Origin: Psychrobacillus vulpis | GTDB lineage: Bacteria; Bacillota; Bacilli; Bacillales_A; Planococcaceae | Reading direction: 5' to 3' | DNA length: 64,000 nucleotides | Assembly: GCF_006861825.1 (NCBI RefSeq) | Contig: NZ_VDGI01000014.1 | Coordinates: 50,598 to 114,597, forward strand | Shown: positions 1 through 8,800 of the stretch, in pieces | Position numbering within the stretch: the stretch's first letter is position 1 | How the letters are laid out: each line of letters begins with the position of its first letter | Notes under the pieces: generated by a model | What the model was told of the DNA's origin: nothing | Database searches by the model: none | What the model saw: only the letters and a program-made list of their open reading frames with translations | Position numbers and translations under genes: made by a program

Positions 1-156
<156 letters not shown>

Positions 157-168
157 TCATATTTACGT

Positions 169-744
169 CTAGTTAGGCAGTACAAGGCGAGGAGCTTTTA
201 CAAACAAGATTGTGCAAATGAAAGCTGCGAGTAAAAATACTGGAATCATATAAGTAGAGTTATAGACTAATGAGTAGATAATAACATTTTGATCTCCAGC
301 AAATTCACCAAAGAACAGAATTCCAGAAAGAACATGAGCAAAATAACGTAATAATGCAGCAACAAAAGTTCCTGCTATTACTGCAGTTACCATTTTCTTT
401 GTATCTTTATTTTCGAAAGCCTTCATAAATGCAGGTCTAAAGAAACCTGCAAATCCTGCAACCATAAATGCGATAAAGTAATCGATCGCTACTTGTATAA
501 TAACAATTTCGAAAGACAAAGGTGCTGCGTAAAAACGACCTGTTACTACTTGCAGTAAACCGATTAAAAGTCCTGTAATTAACCCTGCTACTACACCTCT
601 ACGAAATGCTATTAGGATGACTGGAACTAACACGAATGTAACGGTTCCACCTTGTGGCATTCCAAAGCCGATTATATCTAAAATGTATCCAAGTGCTGCA
701 AAAATAGCAATTTCTACTAACAGTAATACTCGTTGATTTTTCAT
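169..744 (-). CDS. thiT: Thiamine ECF transporter S component ThiT (YuaJ family)
   Basis: A 191-residue, very hydrophobic protein with about six membrane segments. The N-terminal VEIAIFAALGYILDII, the GGTVT segment and the tract RRGVVAGLITGLLIGLLQ are typical of ThiT, the substrate-binding S component that captures thiamine and docks on the shared EcfAA'T energising module. ECF genes are not in this window. The ATG at 744 is chosen because the longer frame would run into the upstream terminator hairpin. A TPP riboswitch lies just upstream, which independently supports thiamine as substrate and predicts shut-off when TPP is abundant. Confidence 0.93.
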   Translation of the reverse strand: MKNQRVLLLVEIAIFAALGYILDIIGFGMPQGGTVTFVLVPVILIAFRRGVVAGLITGLLIGLLQVVTGRFYAAPLSFEIVIIQVAIDYFIAFMVAGFAGFFRPAFMKAFENKDTKKMVTAVIAGTFVAALLRYFAHVLSGILFFGEFAGDQNVIIYSLVYNSTYMIPVFLLAAFICTILFVKAPRLVLPN

Positions 745-766
745 TGTAATCCCCTTTTTTGACCAC

Positions 767-800
767 AAAAAAACGACGCCTGGGATAGACCCAGACATCG
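767..800 (-). terminator. Riboswitch-controlled intrinsic terminator before thiT
   Basis: On the minus strand an 11-bp stem (5' arm cgatgtctggg, 3' arm cccaggcgtcg) is followed by a run of seven T. It lies between the TPP aptamer and the thiT start, so it is the expression platform: TPP binding should favour this terminator. Confidence 0.85.
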
Positions 801-821
801 CGCGATTGTCAGTTTCCATCC

Positions 822-897
822 ACATCCCTACGCAAGCATGAACTTACAGGTTCGAAGGGTACTATCTCAGCCGCGTAAGCGACGCCCCTTGTGGTTA
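822..897 (-). promoter_or_regulatory. TPP (THI-box) riboswitch aptamer
   Basis: Read on the minus strand the segment contains GGGGCGTC, CTGAGA, ACCCTTCGAACCTG and, 3', GCTTGCGTAGGGA, in the order and spacing of the thi-box consensus. These conserved blocks form the pyrimidine-binding and pyrophosphate-binding helices. It sits upstream of thiT with a terminator in between, as expected for transcriptional control of a thiamine transporter. Confidence 0.95.
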
Positions 898-1005
898 TGA
901 ATTATTTAGTTCGAGTTCATTGTAGCCGAATAAAATAAGTAATGCAACCCCTTATCCTTCATTGCTATACTTATAAAAATAGTAAAAGATGAGGGGATCA
1001 CTACT

Positions 1006-2073
1006 ATGATAGATTTATTAAAAGATTTGATACGAATTAAAAGTGACAGCATTGAAGGCGCAAACGAAGCATTATTATATTGTCAATCTTGGCTATTAAC
1101 CCGAGGTATAGCTCCAAAATTATATGAACATGACTCCAAACTTATGCTCGTTGCAGAAATAGGTGACGGAGATGAATGCATTATATGGAATGGTCATGTT
1201 GATGTAGTTCCAGGAAACCCTGATCAGTTTACCCCTTTTATAGATGGAGATAAATTATTCGGACGAGGATCTGCTGATATGAAAGCAGGAGTGGCAGCTA
1301 TGATGCAAGCTTTCTATGAGCTTTCTTTAACTACTGAAAATCTAACAAAAAAAGTTCAGCTTCATATTGTAACAGATGAAGAAACAGTTGGTGATACGTC
1401 CAATTATTTAGTCAATAAGGGATTTAACGGTGATTTTGTTATATGTGGTGAGCCAACTCAGCTCCATATTGGTCTTCAAGCTAAAGGAATTGTACAAGTT
1501 GATATTAAAATAAAGGGAAAATCCAGTCATGGTAGTCGACCATGGGAAGGAGTTAATGCAATTGAGCGAGCATTTGCTTTCGACAACGAAATGCGTAAAT
1601 TGTCCTTTATGAAAGCAAGTAATCGTTTCTATGATTATCCATCACTGAATTTGGCAAAAATACATGCAGGGGAAAGATATAATGTTGTACCTGATGAATG
1701 TGTACTCAGCTATGATATTCGATTTGTCCCTGGTCAAAACATAGATGACATCTTAATAGAGATCCAGAACATGAGAAAGAATCACTTCCCCAACTGTGAA
1801 ATTCTTGTACACTCCACTGCTCCCGCAGTTACGACTGATGAAAATGATAAGTATGTAATGAAGCTTCAAAATGTTACATCTGAAATGATGAAACGTCCTA
1901 CTAATCTGTTTGGTCAACATGGATCTGCCGATACACGTTTCTATTCGGAAAAAGGAGCTGGGGCGATAGAATTCGGCCCATGTGGAGCGGATTGGCATGG
2001 AGACATGGAATATGTATCTATTTCTTCTATGGAACAATATAAAAATATTTTAGTCTCTTTCATAGTAAATTGA
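1006..2073 (+). CDS. M20 family metallopeptidase (ArgE/DapE-like deacylase)
   Basis: A 355-residue zinc hydrolase of the M20 group. HVDVVPG (H64, D66), GRGSADMKAG (D91), the Glu pair of DEETVGD (125-126), CGEPT and a C-terminal DWHGD supply the metal ligands and the general base. The dimerisation-domain His is in KSSHGSRPW. The length is typical. Members remove acyl groups or C-terminal residues from small peptides and amino acids (acetylornithine, succinyl-DAP and others), and the real substrate cannot be told from sequence. AGGGGATC precedes the ATG. It stands alone between the thiT leader and a small membrane gene, with no arginine or lysine genes next to it. Confidence 0.85.
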   Translation: MIDLLKDLIRIKSDSIEGANEALLYCQSWLLTRGIAPKLYEHDSKLMLVAEIGDGDECIIWNGHVDVVPGNPDQFTPFIDGDKLFGRGSADMKAGVAAMMQAFYELSLTTENLTKKVQLHIVTDEETVGDTSNYLVNKGFNGDFVICGEPTQLHIGLQAKGIVQVDIKIKGKSSHGSRPWEGVNAIERAFAFDNEMRKLSFMKASNRFYDYPSLNLAKIHAGERYNVVPDECVLSYDIRFVPGQNIDDILIEIQNMRKNHFPNCEILVHSTAPAVTTDENDKYVMKLQNVTSEMMKRPTNLFGQHGSADTRFYSEKGAGAIEFGPCGADWHGDMEYVSISSMEQYKNILVSFIVN

Positions 2074-2130
2074 AACTAAAATCGAAAAGAAACGTACATT
2101 AGATAACAAAAAGAAAAGGAGATTGTCTCC

Positions 2131-2466
2131 ATGGAAAACAATAAAATTTTATCTGCTCTTTCCTATTTTAGTATACTATTTGCACCATTTATACTACCAA
2201 TTATTGTGTACTTCGTTTCTCAAGATACAGAAGTAAAACATCATGCGAAACGCTCGCTTATTTCGCATCTAATCCCTTTTATTTTTATGATTATTTTATT
2301 TATTGCAGTCTTTTCAAGCGTCTTTACAATGTCAATGAATACAACCTTTGATCAGCCATCATTTCTAATGGCTTCAGCTCCGATATTTTTTATACTGTTA
2401 TACTTAGTCATTTATATTGTTATTCTTGTTTGGAATATTATCCAAGGTGTAAAAGTACTAAGATAA
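2131..2466 (+). CDS. DUF4870 small membrane protein
   Basis: A 111-residue protein with three or four hydrophobic segments. The pattern LSYFSILFAPFILPIIVYF, a charged turn, VKHHAKRSL and a C-terminal IIQGVKVLR matches the DUF4870 (Tic20-like) group common in Bacillales. AAGGAG stands eight bases before the ATG. Function is unknown in the family. It lies 57 bp behind the M20 peptidase on the same strand and 65 bp before a tiny cationic ORF, so the three could share a transcript. Confidence 0.75.
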   Translation: MENNKILSALSYFSILFAPFILPIIVYFVSQDTEVKHHAKRSLISHLIPFIFMIILFIAVFSSVFTMSMNTTFDQPSFLMASAPIFFILLYLVIYIVILVWNIIQGVKVLR

Positions 2467-2531
2467 TGTTTATACTACCTTAATAAAGGGAATGGATTTC
2501 ATAACATATAATCTATTAGGAGCGGATAACA

Positions 2532-2630
2532 ATGAAAGTAAAAAACATAGTAAAAACCGCGATAAAATGGGCACCTGTTGTCTATCCAATAGTACGAAAA
2601 ATAATAAAATCGAAAAAGACGTTGAAATAA
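2532..2630 (+). CDS. Small cationic peptide, 32 residues
   Basis: An ORF preceded by attaggagcgg (AGGAG eight bases before the ATG) encodes 32 residues starting [19 protein letters not shown] and ending [13 protein letters not shown]. It has ten Lys/Arg, no acidic residue and an amphipathic hydrophobic middle ([15 protein letters not shown]). Such composition is seen in membrane-active peptides and in uncharacterised Bacillus micro-proteins. I do not recognise a named family. It stops two bases before a family A repeat. The good ribosome site is the main reason to believe it. Confidence 0.5.
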   Translation: MKVKNIVKTAIKWAPVVYPIVRKIIKSKKTLK

Positions 2631-2631
2631 T

Positions 2632-2935
2632 AAAAGCGCAAGCGTCCTTTAAGTACATCTTGTCCTTTACATTCCCGAGTGCTTTGGACTAGTCAAACTG
2701 CTACACTATTATCGTTAGATTTAGAGGATTTGGAAGTGACTGTGTCACTTCCAAATCCTCTATTTTCGGTAATCTTGTGGCGGATATTTGTCCGTCGCTC
2801 TCTTGGAATGTGAGTGGACATGGTGCATTTGCTTTGGATAATGAGAGATAAAATCCTTTCATACTCTGTTAAATGCGTCCGAAGATACAATTTCGGACGC
2901 GGCTTCGCTTATTAATTCATCGGTACTAATTATTT
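2632..2935. repeat. Repeat family A, copy 1, with long hairpin
   Basis: An interspersed element that begins with a gcgcaagcg block and a gtgctttggac block. It contains a 39-bp near-perfect hairpin at 2723-2761 (arm agaggatttggaagtgac) and a second perfect palindrome, gcgtccgaa...ttcggacgc, near 2874-2899. Copies 2 and 3 are at 3890 and 11067. There is no coding capacity. The following 2936-3240 contains only a short trace of the GC-rich repeat (ttggagcggaag) and no gene that I can see. Confidence 0.75.
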
Positions 2936-3243
2936 TTTCTCTACTTCCACTTGCCATATTGATAAGCAAAGGAAAGTACACCAGTTATTGATTGGACGAA
3001 GCATACTGTCTTTCTTATTTGACCTGTTGATTGGAGCGGAAGATGCTTACCCCTGGTCCCGATTTAACAAAAACTATTCAGTACAATAAGTGGAATTTTC
3101 TGCAAAAACAAGTCCTTGTAAGTAATTTGAATCGGTCCTCACGTTAAGTTGTTAAGAATAAAATCCACGATAAATGGATATAATCAGCATGAATTAACGT
3201 AAAAATTATGACCAGATAAAAAAGAAAATGAGGCGGTAATGAC

Positions 3244-3888
3244 ATGTCTATGGAATGGTTTAACAGAGTAACTGGTGAACTTCAAGATCATTTGAAATCG
3301 ATTTGCGAAGAATATGACCAAATCGGTCATATGAATATCAATCGAGGTTCAAAACATCCACGAATTGAATTTTTTATCACGACAGAAGATGACGACAGGG
3401 ATTACTTTTGCACCCTCCTCTTTGATCCGTATAATGAAGAATTTTACGTAGAAAGCTTTGATATTGCCCTTCAACAACCTACAAGAATTATTTTGGATGA
3501 TATTACTGATGTGGTTGAAGCTGTTCATGAAAGTTTTCATGAATTTATGGACGAAGATAGTGAAGTCTTTTATGTAGATGATGAATTGGAATACGAAATT
3601 CTAGATGATGAAATTACTCATGAAGAAATTGATGTGGAATGGGAAACTCCAGAAGTCACGGCTTACCAAATTGAAGAAAATTTTGAAGTAACCTATCAGT
3701 TTGGGGTAGATAGCGCTAATGGAGATGGCGTTCTGCGAAGAGTCAATCGGATCTGGACAGAAGACGGGGAACTCTTCGAAGATGAAAGTACCTTGTCATT
3801 TAAAAAAGAAGAGGCAAGTACCATTATCGCCATGATTGCGAGCCATATGGATACTATGACTGGATATGAAGGAATTATAAACGAATAA
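3244..3888 (+). CDS. Conserved acidic protein of unknown function
   Basis: A 214-residue, strongly acidic soluble protein (many Glu/Asp, with stretches such as FYVDDELEYEILDDE) starting MSMEWFNRVTGELQDHL. It has no signal peptide, membrane segment or catalytic motif that I recognise. The second half (from about residue 145, YQIEENFEVTYQFGVDSANGDG) looks like a separate small domain joined by an acidic linker. gaggcgg precedes the ATG. Codon use is ordinary for the window. It is flanked on both sides by repeat-rich DNA and is probably a single-gene transcript. Confidence 0.6.
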   Translation: MSMEWFNRVTGELQDHLKSICEEYDQIGHMNINRGSKHPRIEFFITTEDDDRDYFCTLLFDPYNEEFYVESFDIALQQPTRIILDDITDVVEAVHESFHEFMDEDSEVFYVDDELEYEILDDEITHEEIDVEWETPEVTAYQIEENFEVTYQFGVDSANGDGVLRRVNRIWTEDGELFEDESTLSFKKEEASTIIAMIASHMDTMTGYEGIINE

Positions 3889-3889
3889 G

Positions 3890-4080
3890 AAAAGCGCGAG
3901 CGCCCTTTAAGTGCATCTTATCTTCATCGTTTCTAGCGTGCTTTGGACAGCATGTCGTCCATCTTATTTCCGGATAAGCTTTAAGAGGAACGGGAAGTGG
4001 CAAGCCACTTCCCGTTCCTCTTTTTAGTAATCCTATGGCTGTCGTTTGTCCGTCGCCCGCTTGAAACGGTTGGAGTCAGG
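3890..4080. repeat. Repeat family A, copy 2
   Basis: Same layout as the copy at 2632: gcgcgagcgcc block, tctagcgtgctttggac block, then a long hairpin at 3984-4021 (arm agaggaacgggaagtggc) followed by tttttag. The hairpin bases differ from copy 1 in both arms, so pairing is kept. Placed directly after the acidic-protein gene it could also end its transcript. Confidence 0.75.
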
Positions 4081-4092
4081 TGGCGTTTGCTA

Positions 4093-4366
4093 AAAAGGCG
4101 AAACTCCAGCGGGAATAGCGTTAGTCGAAGACCCCGCAGCGAAGCGAGGAAGACACTGAAAAACTTGAAATTAGTATTTTAGTAAGAACTATTTGCTGTA
4201 TTTTAATTAAAAGAATTTAGCGCGACGCATGAGACTCCTGCGGGAAAGCGAGACAGACGAGACCCCGCACGAAGCAGAGCGAAGGAGGAGGCTCGTCGCT
4301 CGCCCGCGGAAAGCGAATGCCAAAGCGCTAAATTCTCTTAGCGGCAATTTGATAGACAGAGTACAT
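4093..4366. repeat. Truncated family B repeat joined to family C element
   Basis: 4093-4153 is one half of the family B repeat (aaaaaggcgaaactcc ... accccgcagcgaagcgagga). At 4154 it switches at CACTGAAAAA into a family C element: the AT-rich left end with aactatttgctgtatt, then a GC-rich palindromic core (4222-4340, gcgcgacgcatgagactcc ... cgcccgcggaaagcgaatg) flanked by the inverted words aatttagcgc / gcgctaaatt. The right end TTTTTCAGTG is missing here. ORFs in this segment are repeat-borne and are not called as genes. 4367-4518 holds nothing that I can identify. Confidence 0.7.
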
Positions 4367-4518
4367 CAATTTTATATACTTTCTTATCTTTTAAGAAAAG
4401 CGCAAGCGCATTAGTGAACACCCTGCGCGCGTTAAACTCTCGCGCTACAAGCTCGCTTAGGTTCATGACGATTGAGTCCGGACAATCACTATGTAGAAAA
4501 GTTTATACTTTCTTATCT

Positions 4519-4558
4519 CAAAAAACGGTCCCTAGTTCAAACTAGGGACCGTTTTTTA
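4519..4558. terminator. Bidirectional intrinsic terminator
   Basis: A perfect stem, cggtccctagtt / aactagggaccg, is flanked by A-run and T-run on both sides, so it can end transcription from either strand. It lies two bases beyond the stop of the minus-strand SGNH hydrolase. Confidence 0.85.
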
Positions 4559-4559
4559 T

Positions 4560-5429
4560 TTAGACGTAAGGCTTTAATTCTGTTAATGATAAATACCGAT
4601 CGAAGCCTTCGATTCTTGATACAGGTTTTATCACTTCTTCTTTTTGTTTGTTTAATATTTGTTCAAAAGTTAAAGGATTTGGAACAGGTAGTTCGCTTTG
4701 ACTCACTTGTAAACGCGCATTATATTGTTGGAAGAATGCATTAGCCATCAAACGATACCCTTCCATTGTTGGATGCACATCTGCTCGGTTTGGCACTAAT
4801 TGTTTCTCATTTCGAGCAAATAGTTCTTCTACAGAGACGTACGTTGCTCCGTTTGCTTCCGACACTGTTTTTAAAATAGAATGAAGTGTATTTAACTCTT
4901 TTTGAACGCCTTGTTTTTGTGAATCACGTGCATGAGGATATGCAAAATAATACCCCATTATATACACTTTAGCTTTCGGTGCTATCGTTTGTACTTCTTG
5001 AATGATCTCGGTCATGTTTTTACGCACATTGTTTAGAGCATTGTCGGCTGAAATTTGTTGAAATGCGATAGAACCATTGGATGGATTTGCTTGAACAAGC
5101 CTCAGTAAATCATTCGCTCCGGCTGATATTGTAACAACCGTTGCATTTTTTAGTAATTCTTTTGCTTCTTTAGATCTAACAGTTTTCAATACATCTGTAG
5201 TCGTATACCCTGGAAACGCAAGAGATTTAGAATAATAAGCAAGTTGCTTAGAACGAGTCAATTCTTGTGCTATTAAATCAGTATACCCTGTATCAATTGC
5301 TTTGTTAGGTGTTTGACCTGCTGCAAGCGAATCGCCAAGTGCAATGTACACAATATTACTACTCGCTTGGGCAGTTGAGGAGCTGAAGGATAATAATAAA
5401 ACGACTATTGTAATAAGCCATTTTTTCAT
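4560..5429 (-). CDS. Secreted SGNH/GDSL-type hydrolase
   Basis: A 289-residue protein with a signal peptide (MKKWLITIVVLLLSFSSS, then TAQAS-S as likely cleavage). The SGNH blocks are in order: ALGDSLAAG (nucleophile Ser34), a Gly in the FPGYTT loop, GAND (about 115-118) and RADVHPT with the catalytic Asp-His near residue 223. Family members are esterases or lipases acting outside the cytoplasmic membrane; the substrate is unknown. The start at 5429 is preferred over the longer frame because it gives the signal peptide and has a gggggcgat ribosome site. It follows the M29 aminopeptidase gene by 13 bp, suggesting a shared message. Confidence 0.85.
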   Translation of the reverse strand: MKKWLITIVVLLLSFSSSTAQASSNIVYIALGDSLAAGQTPNKAIDTGYTDLIAQELTRSKQLAYYSKSLAFPGYTTTDVLKTVRSKEAKELLKNATVVTISAGANDLLRLVQANPSNGSIAFQQISADNALNNVRKNMTEIIQEVQTIAPKAKVYIMGYYFAYPHARDSQKQGVQKELNTLHSILKTVSEANGATYVSVEELFARNEKQLVPNRADVHPTMEGYRLMANAFFQQYNARLQVSQSELPVPNPLTFEQILNKQKEEVIKPVSRIEGFDRYLSLTELKPYV

Positions 5430-5442
5430 TTGTATCGCCCCC

Positions 5443-6672
5443 TTAAAATGCCCAAGTTCCTTTTTGGAAAATTGGTTCCACTGTTCCATCTTCTAATTCT
5501 CCAAGTATATCCATATCCGCACTACCAATCATAAAGTCTTCATGTACGATGGATGTATTAATACCAAGGTTTTCAAGTTCACTTGGAGATAGTCCACGGG
5601 CCCCTTCCAAACATGTTGGATATGCTTCACCAATTGCAAAATGATTGGATGCATTTTCGTCAAAAAGTGTATTAAAAAACAAAACGTTTGATGCAGAGAT
5701 TGGTGATTCGTGAGGAACTAGAGCAATTTCCCCTAAAAATTTTGCACCTTCATCAGTTTGAATTAGTTCTTGTAAAAGCTCTTCACCAGTTTCTGCTTTA
5801 ACCTTTACAATCGCACCATTTTCAAATGTTAACGTAAAATTATCTATGACATTTCCTTGGTAGACGAAAGGCTTCGTGTTTTTCACATATCCATTGATCC
5901 CCGTTTTTAGAGGGGCAGTATATACTTCTTCCGTAGGCATATTAGCAATGAATGGAACACTTTGTGCATTTTTACTAGCTCCCGAAAGCCAAATATGTTC
6001 TTTCGGAAGCTCCACTTGAATATCTGTACCATTAGCTTTGTAATGCAGTTTTTTAAAACGTTTCGCATTCAACAGTTCTGCACGACTCTCTAAATGATCA
6101 ATATGTTCTTTCCATTTTTGAACGGCTGTTCCTTCCCCAATTCGTACTACTTGGAAAATAAGGTCCCAAAGAGCTTGCATTTGCTCTTCCGGTTGCAATT
6201 GTGGAAATACTTTGGCAGCCCATTTCGCTGATGGCATTGCTACAATTGACCAAGTAATGACATCACTCATTACAGCTTTACGATATCTTTCCAAAGCTTT
6301 CCCGCTAGCTTTTTGGAAATTTGATATTCGTTCAATAGAAACACCCTCGAGTAAGTCAGGGTTATCTGCATCAATCCATAGTAATGCACCTTTGTTTTCT
6401 ATTAACTCATCTCGTTGCATAACAGACCACTTTGGAATTTCATGAAATGCTTCATCTGGAGCTAAATCATAAAACAATCTTGCATTTACTTCATCTGTAT
6501 AGTTTACATCAACTCGTTTAGCACCAGCTTCATACGCTTTTTTCACAATAAGTCTTGTAAACTCAATAGTGTCAGTCGTTGTATTAATAAGTAACGGTTG
6601 GTTTTTTTGAATATTTAAGCCTACCTTTACAACTAGTTCCGCGTACTCTTCTAATTTTTGTTGAAAACTCAT
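5443..6672 (-). CDS. ampS: M29 family aminopeptidase (AmpS-like)
   Basis: A 409-residue protein of the length and pattern of AmpS/PepS thermophilic-type aminopeptidases: N-terminal KLEEYAELVVKVGLNIQKNQ, later NGTDIQVELP, EEVYTAP (metal Glu), a GEIALVPHESPIS block and HFAIGEAYPTCLEG with His and Glu ligands, then HEDFMIGSADMDI. It is a cytoplasmic metallo-exopeptidase with broad N-terminal specificity. The ATG is preceded by aaggaaaat. It sits 3 bp behind the helicase stop and 13 bp before the SGNH hydrolase, a likely operon. Confidence 0.9.
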   Translation of the reverse strand: MSFQQKLEEYAELVVKVGLNIQKNQPLLINTTTDTIEFTRLIVKKAYEAGAKRVDVNYTDEVNARLFYDLAPDEAFHEIPKWSVMQRDELIENKGALLWIDADNPDLLEGVSIERISNFQKASGKALERYRKAVMSDVITWSIVAMPSAKWAAKVFPQLQPEEQMQALWDLIFQVVRIGEGTAVQKWKEHIDHLESRAELLNAKRFKKLHYKANGTDIQVELPKEHIWLSGASKNAQSVPFIANMPTEEVYTAPLKTGINGYVKNTKPFVYQGNVIDNFTLTFENGAIVKVKAETGEELLQELIQTDEGAKFLGEIALVPHESPISASNVLFFNTLFDENASNHFAIGEAYPTCLEGARGLSPSELENLGINTSIVHEDFMIGSADMDILGELEDGTVEPIFQKGTWAF

Positions 6673-6675
6673 GGC

Positions 6676-7839
6676 TTATTTTCCTTTCTTATCGATGGTT
6701 TTCGAAGAGCCCTCTATAAGTTCTCCACGATGCCAAATTTTTTGAACTGGTTTGCTTGGAAGCTCTTTCGTCCATTTTTTATACGTTTTTTCGTCCGTGT
6801 AGGTTAACAAAGTTAATACCTCTCCGTCTTTTCCTGCACGACCAGTACGTCCAGAACGGTGTAAATATTGTTCGATCGAATGAGGAACGTCCACATGAAT
6901 TACATGAGTTAAACCTGAAATATCAAGTCCTCTTGCAGCTACATCCGTAGCAATTAATATATTCACATTCCCTTTTTTAAAGTCATCTAACGCTTTTTTT
7001 CTTTCTTCTTTTTTCATTTCAGAGTGAAGTGATACAATCGGTGCATCTCGATATGACAGTTTTGAATCTTTCATTAAGAGTTGATCTAGACTATTAACAA
7101 ATGCTAGACCTCTCATTCCTTCTACATGAGACAACCTTCTTAAAAGTTCAGTTTTATCTCTTGGCTCTGTTTTAACAAAACTATGGATAACCTCACCTTT
7201 CGATGGAATATCCTCTGATGACACTTGAATACGAACAGGATTTATCATCATTCTTTCTGCTACTAGCTCGATTTCTTCCGTAATCGTAGCAGAAGCTACA
7301 ACAAGTTGTCTTTCGACCGTTGCATCAATAAGTCCTTTTACTGTCGTACGATGTTCTCTGCTTAACAATTGGTCGCCTTCATCTAATACGATTGTTTTAA
7401 TTTCATGCATTTTTAATTTTTTTGCTTTTACAAGCTCTTGTAACCTTCCTGGAGTTCCAACTACTATCGTTGGTTTCTTTTTGAGGTTTTCTATTTGTCT
7501 TTGCATATTTGCTCCGCCGATTAATTGTGCAACGGAAATATTTGTACCAGATACCCATTCACGAAATACTTCTACAATTTGCATACCTAGTTCTTGAGAA
7601 GGTACGATAACTAATGCTTGCGTTTGTTTCTTAGCAGGATCAACCATTTGTAATAATGGAAGAACATAAGCTAATGTTTTTCCTGTTCCAGTTGGAGACT
7701 CTGCTACTATATCTGAACCATTAAGCATTTGTGGTATTAATTGAGTTTGAATTGGCATTTCAAATGCAAAATTTGCTTTAGCCCATTTTTCTTGCAATGT
7801 TTCATTTAAGTCTTGTAAAAAAGTCAAATTGTTCTCCAC
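6676..7839 (-). CDS. yfmL: DEAD-box RNA helicase, YfmL-like
   Basis: A 387-residue two-RecA-domain helicase with no C-terminal extension. Visible motifs: SPTGTGKT (I), PSQELG (Ia), GTPGR (Ib), DEGD (II, in place of DEAD), SAT (III), then LHSEM, ATDVAARGLD (V) and HRSGRTGRAG (VI). B. subtilis YfmL has the same compact length and is linked to large-subunit ribosome assembly and cold growth. The Gly in motif II keeps the two catalytic acids. First gene of a probable yfmL-ampS-hydrolase transcript. Confidence 0.88.
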   Translation of the reverse strand: MENNLTFLQDLNETLQEKWAKANFAFEMPIQTQLIPQMLNGSDIVAESPTGTGKTLAYVLPLLQMVDPAKKQTQALVIVPSQELGMQIVEVFREWVSGTNISVAQLIGGANMQRQIENLKKKPTIVVGTPGRLQELVKAKKLKMHEIKTIVLDEGDQLLSREHRTTVKGLIDATVERQLVVASATITEEIELVAERMMINPVRIQVSSEDIPSKGEVIHSFVKTEPRDKTELLRRLSHVEGMRGLAFVNSLDQLLMKDSKLSYRDAPIVSLHSEMKKEERKKALDDFKKGNVNILIATDVAARGLDISGLTHVIHVDVPHSIEQYLHRSGRTGRAGKDGEVLTLLTYTDEKTYKKWTKELPSKPVQKIWHRGELIEGSSKTIDKKGK

Positions 7840-7924
7840 CTCATCTATGTTTGAGTAAAGTGTACCATACTTTTATTATCGACAATTAGCAATTCAAAAT
7901 AGAGAGAATACACTAATTTTTCAT

Positions 7925-7956
7925 AAAAAAAGTGCCATAATCAGCTGGCACTTTTT
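7925..7956. terminator. Intrinsic terminator, bidirectional
   Basis: aaaaagtgcc / ggcacttttt pair with a short loop and T-runs on both strands. It overlaps the stop codon of the FbpA-like gene and lies between it and the helicase leader. Confidence 0.7.
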
Positions 7957-8110
7957 ATTGTTCTTCTTCTGTTGTATATTCTTTCATTAATTCATAAAAG
8001 TTAAGTTGGTATAGCTGTCGTCCATCAATTTTGAAAATGCCTTTATTAACAAGGTCTTCTATCATAATTTCTCGCTTTTCTTCCATTTTTGAATCTTTAC
8101 GTGTAATCAT
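7955..8110 (-). CDS. FbpA-like small protein (Fur-regulated basic protein A family)
   Basis: A 51-residue soluble peptide starting MITRKDSKMEEKREIM. The core, EDLVNKGIFKIDGRQLYQL followed by NFYELMKEY, resembles the FbpA family of small proteins, which in B. subtilis take part in the iron-sparing response. AAGGAGAG stands upstream of the ATG at 8110, so the longer frame is not used. No Fur box is obvious upstream. The family assignment is from memory of the pattern; the role in iron metabolism here is inferred. Confidence 0.65.
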   Translation of the reverse strand: MITRKDSKMEEKREIMIEDLVNKGIFKIDGRQLYQLNFYELMKEYTTEEEQ

Positions 8111-8165
8111 TTTGATACTCTCCTTGCATTGTAAATCCTTCATTTATATACCCAGACAATTGAAA

Positions 8166-8747
8166 TTATAAACTTCTTTCCTTTAGCTTTTTAAATGCCT
8201 CCGTGAACTTTGTAAACCGCTTTCTGATAAATATATAAATTATGTAACCAATCAGTGCACCAAGAGAATTCAGCCATAGATCATCAATGTCACTGCTTCT
8301 ATTTTGAGGAAGTTGCATTACTTCTATAAAAAGTGAAATACATAACCCAACAATCACAGCATAAGGGAAATGTTCCATCCTTTTATAAAGAAGCGGTAAA
8401 AGAAATCCAATTGGAATGAAAAGAATGATATTACCAAGAAAATTAATGTAAAAAGGCTGCCAAAATCCTAAGTAAATAATGGCATTGTATGTTTCTTTAA
8501 TAACACGAAATAACTCGAAATTCACATTTGTAATTGCAGGTTGGATTGAGCCATACTTTGGGATAATCGTTTGAGAAAACAACCCAACGAGCGATGAAAT
8601 TAGCATGAGTATACCTACCTCATGTAAGCTTTCCTTTAACTCGAATCCTCTTTTTTTCCATTTAACTAATCGCCAAATAAAGACTATCGGAAGTGCAATA
8701 CAAATGAAAAAAAGCATGTCGTCTAAATAATGGACTATTGCGCTCAT
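8166..8747 (-). CDS. VanZ-like membrane protein
   Basis: A 193-residue protein with about five membrane segments. The NFLGNIILFIPIGFLLPL stretch followed by FIEVMQLPQNRSSDIDDLW and LNSLGALIGY is the VanZ signature (NxxGNxxxFxPxG ... E..Q.....R..DxxDxxxNxxGxxxG). VanZ itself confers low-level teicoplanin resistance, but the many chromosomal homologues have no assigned role. GGGAGTG precedes the ATG at 8747. The AAA ATPase gene lies 53 bp upstream on the same strand. Confidence 0.85.
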   Translation of the reverse strand: MSAIVHYLDDMLFFICIALPIVFIWRLVKWKKRGFELKESLHEVGILMLISSLVGLFSQTIIPKYGSIQPAITNVNFELFRVIKETYNAIIYLGFWQPFYINFLGNIILFIPIGFLLPLLYKRMEHFPYAVIVGLCISLFIEVMQLPQNRSSDIDDLWLNSLGALIGYIIYIFIRKRFTKFTEAFKKLKERSL

Positions 8748-8800
8748 TTTTTTCACTCCCATTACAATATATAACGCTTTTAGTTTACCCAAAGTTCCTG

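Noticed and set aside
1753..2037. Minus-strand ORF antisense to the M20 peptidase
   Set aside because: Shadow frame of a well-supported gene with all catalytic motifs; no ribosome site.
4229..4414. Arg/Glu-rich ORF in the GC-rich repeat
   Set aside because: Lies wholly in the family C core, has no ribosome site, and related repeat copies are interrupted in this frame.
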